DNA of 64,000 nt from Curvularia sp. ZM96 (taxonomy: Eukaryota > Ascomycota > Dothideomycetes > Pleosporales > Pleosporaceae). This document shows, in pieces, positions 56,901 to 64,000 of this stretch (positions are counted from its first letter, which is position 1; every line of letters begins with the position of its first letter). The position numbers and the translations under genes were made by a program. The notes under the pieces were generated by a model. The model saw only the letters and a program-made list of their open reading frames with translations. It had not been told where the DNA came from and searched no databases. The stretch is taken from positions 1,178,001 to 1,242,000 of the forward strand of contig JAJGBQ010000004.1 of NCBI GenBank assembly GCA_022457065.1, given 5' to 3'.

Positions 56901-58053
56901 ATCTGTACCTGGTATTCCTTGTATGGCTCCCGACGAGGCGGCCCATGATGAGCTCGAAAGGAGGGGACAGGAAAATAGCAAAGAGAAGGAGAGTGACATG
57001 TCAGGCTGCATTGACGGTGGTGTTGCTGCAATTGGCGCTAGTGGGGCAGACGCAGTTGAGAAGTTAGAGACGGGCAATGGCACAACACCTATACAAACAC
57101 CTCACTCGACAGCTCCACCCACCAACCCACAGGTTGAATCATCTGCTGTCACTCGTCAACGCTCCAACGCTCTTCATACTCAAGATCTTCGCTATTCAAG
57201 CATCTTGACTTTGCCCTCGAGCAGGTCCTTCCAGACACAACGTAACGCAGCTCCGCCCCCCAATTCACAGGTCGCACCACCCGCTGCCTCGTGCGGACGA
57301 TCTAGCACGATCCACAATCAAGACCCCCGCTGTTCAAGCGACTTCAAATTGTCCCCGAGAAGGTCCTCGAGGTCAAGGGCATCAACGTCTCAAGGAGGCG
57401 AGACGCATCCCTTGAACCCATACACAAACTGTGCCTCGGCGGTGTCAACAAACACTGCTGCTGATACCATCCTGCCACATTCAGCAGCTGCAGGTCATCC
57501 TCCTCACTCCAGACCTCCCCACATCCGTAACAGGCTTTCTGAAGCGTCCAGTACAACCGCCTTTTCGACTGCACAGACTGTCGCTGCATCTCCGCCAGCT
57601 GACAGCACCGCGCGAGCTCCTACAGACCACTTGAACAGCTTCAGCTATACCAACAATCAGCCGCACGAAGCAGGAGAGCGCTACCCAACCTCTGCTCTCT
57701 CACCACCTACAGCGATCTTTCGTGACCAGTTGTGTGTCTCGGACACTGACGACGACGACGTACGCGACATTACTCGCGAGGCCAGAGATCCGCTGTGCAA
57801 GCGAATTCTGACAGCTTGTGACAACACGTACTACAAGTTAGCCCTTCGAGCCAGCCGAGCCCAACCGTCTCCTGAGTGGTTCGGGTCTTCAGCAACTCAA
57901 GTCGTCCAAGACAGCGCTCGCGAAGCACAAGATCTCACCGCTTCGGCTGAAGCCGAATCCCACAAACAAGGCCATCCAAAGACGTGGTGGCAGAAGAGTT
58001 CTCATCGAATTCGCCTACTTACCGTCCGCAAACCTTCGAAAAACAATGGCTGA
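53956..58053 (+). CDS. large disordered Ser/Pro-rich protein, 1365 aa
   Basis: Single exon from ATG 53956 to TGA 58053. No domain recognised. Residues 37-84 are six 8-residue repeats of the KTAPAASE type. The bulk is rich in Ser, Arg, Asn and Gln with many SPxR/RSxS sites, typical of disordered scaffold or regulatory proteins. An acidic patch SDTDDDDVRDI (about 1258) precedes a short conserved-looking C-terminal segment (CKRILTACDNTYYKLALRASRAQPSPEW), and the last 25 residues are basic (WWQKSSHRIRLLTVRKPSK). The frame remains open for 4.1 kb with balanced codon use, so translation is likely in spite of the lack of homology clues. Confidence 0.72.
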   Translation: MNPTRDNEVLSDRDPNNGGGRTSRGSNRSGLSRSPGKKAPATSAKTAPAASEKTAPVASEKTAPAASEKTAPPASGKIASPASSSNLPALFGHGITSMLRTETELGDLGDIVFGNLSGSSSRQHRTQWHGAYNMSASSSKSISSSRASRPFPGYSSSSSVPRYLTVPNGRQYGAINNPPAMPNLHSSSPPEMIENRDPNRSQSTTRTVQSPYSVSADRSHTSLRQAHNLRPHNSYTHLASHRGGPGSSTLNNWPTSSALNDNIGLPSQASHNAEGQRPSTGSYSHTYVNTGHPQNSRGQSNVGRGQSNRILGQAHNLGQIRVRLPYQPSSRSLEGRHGEMEAFPPFDGTAYDERLDSLHAGKLQSHRHRSESRHADHLSEPFALPANHKQYVAVEQADSKRSVAGPASSNSTYLRTNPDALSCDTTASLVSNDGRSIEVLRRPVDMEKTESKDIGFEPSNLCFSVAGSMPAATRGESKEEMTNKAASNPNSAAGPRKSKEDSVPGVPAEFVRGGSDVPIDELCGNGTPSERHGGVLEYAVASTRTGMRPSPVITQVMSDHAQESWDERSFKSCTSLPDESPGPAGPEPGKSSEEYPASTPNVLPRQGEHLMDPDTYSCPTVKGATGPDSVGLQPSPQAHLSRPATMGVRNTRINLGVHPPRSAVARKPLPVYSTQDHFPCLSQDSRATRVGNSSEGSLRNSQANTRLGQDGRTASDVGIGPRHASRRSATVIGSHRNSLSPTRLTDIQEDSIQEDGAADLELSRHRYPGQLHCLSDLKEESHDGFNAQSMFGAPPGMQTLGEDLDNVSKSSTVSHRRSDTDSNASDAFTQSRGLTPMQPGQVDLSDELSGNVGLRQSRSVEQVPYVSQKLNRGSLSRPAAAGEVQRQRISLAEVEEVERAALSMQPVATLGLSEMHRACSPGLVTDIEGLTLPSVGGLTQSPSASSPSLKETRKRCESTESLFKERVDRTHPAQKRSSARLGSVPGIPCMAPDEAAHDELERRGQENSKEKESDMSGCIDGGVAAIGASGADAVEKLETGNGTTPIQTPHSTAPPTNPQVESSAVTRQRSNALHTQDLRYSSILTLPSSRSFQTQRNAAPPPNSQVAPPAASCGRSSTIHNQDPRCSSDFKLSPRRSSRSRASTSQGGETHPLNPYTNCASAVSTNTAADTILPHSAAAGHPPHSRPPHIRNRLSEASSTTAFSTAQTVAASPPADSTARAPTDHLNSFSYTNNQPHEAGERYPTSALSPPTAIFRDQLCVSDTDDDDVRDITREARDPLCKRILTACDNTYYKLALRASRAQPSPEWFGSSATQVVQDSAREAQDLTASAEAESHKQGHPKTWWQKSSHRIRLLTVRKPSKNNG
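54064..54207 (+). repeat. 24-bp tandem repeat coding KTAPAASE
   Basis: Six in-frame units inside the disordered protein gene, encoding KKAPATSA, KTAPAASE, KTAPVASE, KTAPAASE, KTAPPASG and KIASPASS. Middle units are almost identical at DNA level. Confidence 0.85.
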
Positions 58054-58773
58054 GTTTTTGATGATGTTCTTCCGCTTGACTGGCGTCCCTTACCCGCGCC
58101 CCACTCCGCCGCCTCCTCCTCCAAACACCCCGGAGCCGCAGGAGGACGGCGAAGACAACAAGGAAAAATAAGTGTATTTGCCACGGAGTTTTTTTTCGAT
58201 GATGATGATGATGATGATAATGATGACGATGACAATGACTATAATAATGTATAAATAGCCCATAGGTAGTTGCCGCAGACGACTACAATATAACAATTAT
58301 GATTAATCTAAGTGTGCACGTATTTGGCCGAGTAGTGTTTCAGTGATTTCTGTCATTGTGGCCTCTTGGTACCTTGTATTTGCCACACGCTATTATACCA
58401 TGTTTACCATTGTGAACATACACTGTCATTCTTTACTCCCTTTCATAAACGTCAATATTACCTAATCCTAACGCCAGACAGAGCATTAGGAGGGGAAAAT
58501 AATAAGTGAAAGTGGGCTGTATCTGCCACAGGGTTTTTTTCTATGATAATCAAATGTAAATAGATAGGTACGATGTGGTTGTCATAAGGAACTCTAAAAT
58601 AGCACTTTGCATCATCCCAAACGTGTATGTATTCGCCTGAGTAGCATGTAAATATGTAGGATTGTTGTTCGGAGTTGTAGGGCTGATCAATGACGCGTGT
58701 CAAATCTGACGAATCATGGCCGTCGTTGTGATACCGGTGAGCGAACATGAGATTGGTGGTATTGCGGATCCTC
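58054..58773. other. intergenic with an imperfect local duplication
   Basis: Segment 58165..58340 resembles 58495..58660 in order: an AATAAGTG block, TGTATxTGCCACxG followed by a T run, a GATGAT/GATAAT block, TAAATAG, a TAGGTA word and a TGTATTxGCC(T)GAGTAG block. The first copy expanded a GAT microsatellite. Confidence 0.55.
58197..58240 (+). repeat. GAT microsatellite
   Basis: About 14 GAT or near-GAT triplets in non-coding DNA; the antisense strand gives runs of ATC that inflate spurious Ile-rich frames. Confidence 0.85.
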
Positions 58774-61023
58774 ATGTCTAAGCCTTGCAGAATGCCAAGG
58801 CAAGCACTGCCTCCCAGGCACCATCCTTCGAGCGCCTTAGGAGATGGTTTCAGAACGAGGTATGTTACGACTCCAATCCAAGCTCACTTACTGTTAGCTG
58901 TGGGTCGCTCCGCCAGAAGACAAGAACCCGAAGCAATAGAGGACACTTTACAAGCATTTTCGGAATCAGACCTCACCCAGGTAATAGCGAGCGAAGTGTT
59001 GGACCTTTACGAGAAGACATCATAAAGGAGAGTATGGCGCTGTATGTACCCGAAAAGTCTAGAAGAGAATTCAAAGCTACGGAGATACAACTTAGAAAGG
59101 ATTATTCGGAATACTACCGGCTTGCGAAGGACAGGGAACAGCAGCAGGTCGAACCGTGCCGGAACCAATATAGGGCTAGGATCTTGGCTTCTGTAACTCT
59201 GTCGGACCTTGAGAAAGGGTGCAATTTGAACTCTGATATTTCTTGCAAACTTTGCGAGATTTTACTTTGTGCAGTAAAGTTATCCATTCCCAGAAATGAA
59301 TTATTACTGGGCGGAACCATGAGCTGGCCCAGCTTCAAGTTGTATGAGCCAACCTGGTCGATTGGTGGCAACCTGGGCAATGAGAATCAACGTGAGATAG
59401 AGATATTCCGCGCCGTTCATGAAGGTATGTACGAGTACAGTCCCTAAAAATCGGTCAGAAATATGTACTAAAGGTGCAGACACTTGGGCCTGTCCTCGCG
59501 GAACATTCGTTCCAGAGTCAAGCATGTCCGGTCAAAGCATCCAGCAGGTCTGTCGGTGGCTCGCAGATTGCTGCTGCTCTCCAGGACAGACACCGCTTCT
59601 GCCAACTCGCATCCTCAATCTAGAGGATCCAAACGTCATCAGACTAGAAGAGCCGAAAGGCTCGCAGGGTTATTATGCTTGTCTTAGCCACTGCTGGGGT
59701 CAGCTTCAAGTGAACGACAGTTTCGTTACATCACGGGACTCTTACGAAGCCTACCTGAAAGAGGGGATACAGTTTGGAAATCTTCCAAAACTGTTCCAAG
59801 ACGCCATCAAACTTGCCCAAGCTCTCGATATCTACTATCTCTGGATCGACGCTCTGTGCATTATACAAGGGGACGATGACGACTGGCGCAATGAATCAGC
59901 AAAGATGGCAGATGTTTTTCGCAATAGCTATGTGACCTTAGCTGCCACTTCTGCGAGGGATAGTCATGGGAATTGTGCCTCTCGGCTTCCACCACATTGT
60001 CGAGCTCAGGATATTGGGCATGGCCTCTACTCTCGACAGAAGATACCACATATCTGGGAGAAGCGCAGCAAAGGTATGAATTCAAGAACACCTGATGAGT
60101 GTTCAAACCGCTTCCCACTTCTGGATCGCGGATGGGTGTATCAGGAAAGGCTACTGGCTCCCCGTGTGTTACATGTGACCGAGCACGAAATGCTCTGGGA
60201 ATGCGCTGAGTGCACGACATGTCAATGCAAGGATACGAAGAAGGCGTATTCTGTAACTGAGAGAGACCCTAAAGTCGACCATGCGATGTCATTCTTGTTT
60301 GGCGACACGGACGTCAAAAAAAGATGGCGCACTGTAGTCGAAGAGTACTCCTCTCTCAGCCTCACTTTTGAAAAGGACTGCCTGCCTGCTCTTGCTGGAT
60401 TAGCAAAGCAGTTCCAGGAGGAAAGATATGGCGATGAATACCTCGCTGGGACCTGGAGGCAAAGCTTATTCGAGGACATGCTCTGGACAGCATCTCCCGG
60501 ACCGTCTAGAAGGCCACACGCGTGGCGTGCTCCCACTTGGTCGTGGGCGTCTATCCAAGGCCCGACTCGCTATCTTACAAACACTCAGAAAGATATCATC
60601 ACGTTTCCACAACTCATTGACGCCCACTGCGACCCTCTTGGGCCCGATTCAATGGGTGAGCTTAGGTCCGGCATGATTGCGATCGAAGGACAAGTGATCA
60701 TCGTCAATTCAGAAGGCATCGGTCCAACCCAAAGCAGACTCTCTTCTGCGTCCTCCCAGATCCAGTTCTGCGATTACTACCCAGATCTCAAGGAATCGGT
60801 TCAAAAGGACATGGCTAATGGAAAGCTCTTGCAGACTACATTTGGCTTACGGTTGGCGCGCAATCCGTATGCCATTCCAGCGACAGAGTACTTGCTTGTC
60901 ATCAGAGCGGTCGAACCGGGCTCCGATACCTACGAGCGGTTGGGGCTTGCAGAATGTCGCAATCAAGAAGTGCTTGCTCTTTTGGAGAACATGTATCGAG
61001 TTATGAAAGTGAAGATGATCTGA
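58774..61023 (+). CDS. HET-domain protein
   Basis: Exons 58774..58980, 59028..59424 and 59480..61023, giving 715 aa. The first exon is the least sure. The second junction (GTATGT...GGTGCAG) is firm. An N-terminal CKLCEILL precedes the HET domain, whose three blocks are clear: YYACLSHCWGQ, LPKLFQDAIKLAQALDIYYLWIDALCI, and DWRNESAKMADVFRNSYVTLAATSA. The later family block LLDRGWVYQERLLAPRVLH and CSTW-like WRAPTWSWASI are also present. HET proteins trigger incompatibility-type cell death after fusion of unlike strains, often with a non-allelic partner; no NLR or HET-S-like partner gene is adjacent. An alternative start reading SFERLRRWFQNE in another frame fails because the 38-nt intron it needs leads to a stop. 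Confidence 0.85.
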
Positions 61024-61243
61024 GATGTACATGCCGAATCTGGGGTTTCAAACAATACCTTCCGCGAAGCTTCTATACATTGATTATTACTTCTAATAGT
61101 ATTGCAAAGAGTTGCTGAGCTGTGACTCAGTCGTGGTGTTCAAAAAAACCAAAGCCCTCGCTTGAAGGAGTGGTCGTACACAGTACCGAGCCACAACAAG
61201 GTAACTTGCCTTCACCAAAGCACCACCCAAAAACATCACGAGC

Positions 61244-61250
61244 AAAAAAA
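61244..61250 (-). terminator. RNA polymerase III terminator
   Basis: T7 on the minus strand, 17 bases downstream of the tRNA-Asp 3' end. Confidence 0.65.
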
Positions 61251-61266
61251 GCAAGGTAATGGTGAG

Positions 61267-61348
61267 CTCTCCAGCGGGGAATTGAACCCCGGTCTCCCGC
61301 GCATTGTCACGTGACAAGCGGAAATACTGACCACTATACTACTGAAGA
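61267..61348 (-). tRNA. tRNA-Asp(GTC) with short intron
   Basis: Read on the minus strand: acceptor TCTTCAG pairs with CTGGAGA (one G-U), discriminator G. D arm TAGTATAGTGGTCAGTAT; anticodon arm TCCGC-TTGTCA then about 10 nt of intron (CGTGACAATG) then C-GCGGG, anticodon GTC. T arm CGGGG-TTCAATT-CCCCG. Total 82 nt fits the 72-nt Asp tRNA plus the intron. Confidence 0.93.
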
Positions 61349-62132
61349 TTCCTATTTAGGAAACCCTGATTGATGATAGTAAGCTCGTGAATTGAATATA
61401 TATCTTAATGTGCAAACTACTCTGCCAGTTCTGCTGACGCTGCTGACCAGGCACATCGCAAATTTTCGTGGTGGGTTGTTCGGGTGGGCGAGTGGGGTTG
61501 ACTTGGTCGAACTAGAGTGCCCCACTCCGTCTGCTCGTCACGAGTTACTAATCATTACATTGTGTATCATGGTTTTTCGATTGTCGTCATCTTGCTAATT
61601 TTCTATGTAGCGTATGCGTGTCTTTTGAATGTCGGCTTTGTCCTACGAAGCGTCATCTACATTTATATCAAAAGCTGCCATGCCATGTGGGGACTATATG
61701 GCCCATGCGTTACATAAAAGCGTGACCCGGTCTCCGTCTCTTCTCACGACTTAGGACTTCTTTGGATTGAGCGGGTGAGAAGATGTGCTTGAATGCAACA
61801 GAAGGTGTAGCCAGTTGGCTGGACTGACAAGAGAGGAAGCCGTTTGATTAGCGGGCAGACAGCTTAATGAGTCAAGAACCACGGCAAACATGGGGAAATC
61901 AAAATTGCAGGGCCTGATGGGAGGCTTACAAGTTATGTGATCGCCAATGCAGTTGCGAAGGTGCTTCTGGATCTAGACTTTTATTGCCAATGATATCGGG
62001 GTTTCAGCAGTGACCCTCCAAAGATGTTTTCGCTTATGCTTATCTCATAAACATATTGTGAGAAAAATAGGAAGCAATAGAGCAGCTATTGTATACAGGA
62101 AGGTAAGCCAGGACTTCGTGGCCACACAAAGA
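61349..62132. other. intergenic
   Basis: 0.8 kb between the tRNA-Asp and the Cue3-like gene; no gene or repeat recognised. Confidence 0.45.
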
Positions 62133-64000
62133 CTAGCTAGCCGGAAACCCTGCTCTTGCCATCTTCTTCCCTCGCTGGGCCTTCCGGTTATGATTCGCAC
62201 TTGACGCTTTGTTCGTTTCTTTTCTCTGCCGCGAAATCTGCGTACCTTTGTCGTCAGCAGGCCCCGCGACACTACCGCCTCTACCACCACCTGAGCCGCC
62301 TCGTCCACGGCCTCGGCCTCGGCCTCTACCACTACCTCTTCCACCCCAACCACCTGATCCATCGCCGCTAGCTTCATCGCCAGATTCTGCGGGACTTGCC
62401 CTCCATGCTGTCGACTGCAGTTCTTGCTGCTGACCCTGGAAAGTGGAGAATTTCGCCTCGAGGCGCCGTAATTGCTTAGGATTACGCCCCATCATTATGC
62501 CCCAGCCCTCGATTGCCTCATCCGTCATACCCGTCTCGCTCTTGAGAGCAGTTCGTGCTCTGCCTCTTCTCGTATCTGCATCGCGACCGAATAGCTCGGG
62601 CGTCATTTTGTATGCACGGAACAATGCCTCTTCGTTCTTGTCACCAAGATCAGCATCTTCTTCCGGTCCGAGAGCAGCAGTGTCGACAGATGCGCCGACA
62701 TCTTCAGCGTCATAGGTGTCGTCTCTTTCATCATCGTCTGAGTCAAAGGCAGCCAAAGCAGCCCAGATGGTAGACTTGGCGGGCGCTTTGCTGCGGTCTG
62801 AGAGAATCTTGTCAGCACTCAGATCTTGGCCTCGTCGACCAATGTGAAGACGAGATGTATCGACAGCAAGCTTGTCGAACTCGTCGTCGTCGAATACATT
62901 GCGACGCTCTGGAATATATTGACTTGACCGTGGAGGTGGAAGTGACTCTGGTGCTGTTGTGGGAGCTGGCCTGCAGTTTGTAAGCGTAAGTCTTGGATGA
63001 TTAAGAGGAAGTGGAACTTACAGCTTCTCACTTCTATCTGAGTTGGCGAGATGGGGTGGCAGTGTATCTTCCAGCAGGTGCGCGGTGACTTGCTCAATAT
63101 CATCATTGTATTCATCTAAGCACTTCACAATGAACCCAGCACCGAGGTCCGGGAAGAGATCTTGGATCTGAGTAATGATGCTCATACGGTGCACATGAAG
63201 TTCTCCAGTAAAGGCTCCATGACCATATTCATCCTCAGCCGCCTTCGCCTTGCCCTTGTCCACCTTCCGACGTATCAGCTTCTTGGGCCGAGCAAGACTG
63301 GATTGACGGAAAGCGCTGAGCGACGCTGCCGTGTTTTTCACTCTCGATGCTTCAGGGGCGGTGGCCTTGTCTCTGATCTTCTCTAGGAAAGGCGTATTGG
63401 TGACTAAATCCGCCACTAGGGTCTTCTTTCCTGGCTCTTTCTTCTGCTCTTGCTCTTCACTAGACTTTAGGCTGTACAGATGGTCCGAAAGGAGCGAGTA
63501 GTTTGGCTTTGGGCCCTCCAAAGCTGCTGTGAGACCAAGATATGCTACCGTCACCAGCTTTTTCTGCATAGGTTGCGGCACCCGGAGATACGCTCCGGAG
63601 AGAGCATCTAGGAAATCGGAGCCGGTAAGCATGAAAAGACTAGCGTCCGTCGATACTTTGAGGAGGGGTGCTATCCTGTCTAGCGTGCTCTCAGTCTCCT
63701 CCGGTCGCTTCGACTCCAGGTTCTTGATCAATGATGTCTTGGCGGTTTGGAGTGACTTCTCAATGGCTGCACCCTTTCGCTTCCATAAGCTCTGCAATAA
63801 CGTGCGGAGTTGCTCGCTCTTCGGGTAAACATGGCAGATGTCTGACAAAGCCGACCAGCTGAGAAGAGAATTTGGGACCTCGTTGCTTGAAAGAAGTCTA
63901 TGTGACAAAAAGAAGGCTTTCTTTCGCAAAGACGCTACACTATGTGCCAACGTGTCGTCGTAGGCCACCTCATGAAAAAACGACGTCAGAAATGGAGTGA
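62133..64000 (-). CDS. CUE3: CUE-domain protein, Cue3/ASCC2-like, 5' end cut by window edge
   Basis: Exons 64000..63022 (open to the edge, so the N-terminus is missing) and 62970..62133; the 51-nt intron begins GTAAGT and ends CTGCAG. About 605 residues are visible. The N-terminal ASCC2-like helical region (FFLSHRLLSS, LTGSDFLDALSGAYLRVPQPMQKKL) is followed by a CUE ubiquitin-binding domain (MSIITQIQDLFPDLGAGFIVKCLDEY, then DIEQVTAHLLED). The C-terminal half is acidic (FDSDDDERDD), then Gly-Arg-rich (RGSGRGRGRGRGRGG) and Lys-rich. Cue3/Rqt3 in yeast and ASCC2 in animals are subunits of the RQC-trigger (ASC-1) complex that splits collided ribosomes after ubiquitination; the RG-rich tail would suit rRNA contact. 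Confidence 0.88.

Noticed and set aside
58860..58897. 38-nt intron allowing an SFERLRRWFQNE N-terminus for the HET protein
   Set aside because: After the join the frame meets a stop (CAATAG) within 14 codons; the model with the first intron at 58981 keeps the frame.
1..64000. CRISPR arrays, insertion sequences, bacterial operons or rRNA genes
   Set aside because: None seen; the window is spliced eukaryotic DNA, and tandem repeats present lack the repeat-spacer alternation of CRISPR.

Overview
The window reads as nuclear DNA of a filamentous ascomycete, most likely a Dothideomycete close to the Pleosporales. The evidence is the gene style: compact genes cut by GT-AG introns mostly 47-68 nt long with CTAAC/CTGAC branch sites, tRNA genes with an intron after position 37, and fungus-specific families (Pth11-like fungal rhodopsin fold, DUF6594, MYND/DUF4470, HET). 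The order and species are inference; no marker gene is present. Exon joins were worked out by hand from splice signals and reading-frame continuity.

Layout. 1-12.6 kb is ordinary gene space: a truncated multi-pass membrane protein, a secreted type B carboxylesterase, a seven-helix fungal rhodopsin-fold protein, the SAGA deubiquitinase Ubp8 with five exons, and a quinone oxidoreductase-like MDR enzyme. 13.5-19 kb is a decayed repeat island. It holds a 48-bp tandem repeat, two head-to-tail copies of a unit encoding an acidic protein with SUMO-interaction-like motifs, a 17-bp minisatellite, and two copies of an unrecognised gene family whose stop codons sit where the sister copy has a sense codon. 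19.2-24.5 kb is accessory: a DUF6594 membrane protein, a 120-aa orphan and a caspase-fold (C14) protein with an intact His/Cys dyad. 24.6-28.6 kb has a BAHD-type acyltransferase, a tRNA-Ser(CGA) with an inverted partial copy nearby, and an F-box protein.

29.1-32.9 kb holds the most unusual gene: a predicted 1226-aa protein joining a 2H phosphoesterase, an endonuclease/exonuclease/phosphatase domain, a poly(A)-polymerase-type nucleotidyltransferase and an MJ1316 RNA-end domain. This looks like an RNA end-healing or end-processing machine on one chain. 33-53 kb carries a MYND/DUF4470 gene with an apparent frameshift, a membrane-anchored methyltransferase-like protein, an MFSD5-type transporter, a J-domain protein, a YVC1/TRP vacuolar channel, a D-serine dehydratase and a conserved helical protein of unknown role. 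53.9-64 kb has a 1365-aa disordered protein, a HET-domain gene, a tRNA-Asp(GTC) with a short intron, and the 3' part of a Cue3/ASCC2-like ribosome-quality-control gene running off the right edge.

There is no operon logic here; genes are independently promoted. Genes that may relate functionally are the self/non-self or cell-death-type accessory genes (caspase-like, HET, possibly DUF6594), which are dispersed among housekeeping genes.
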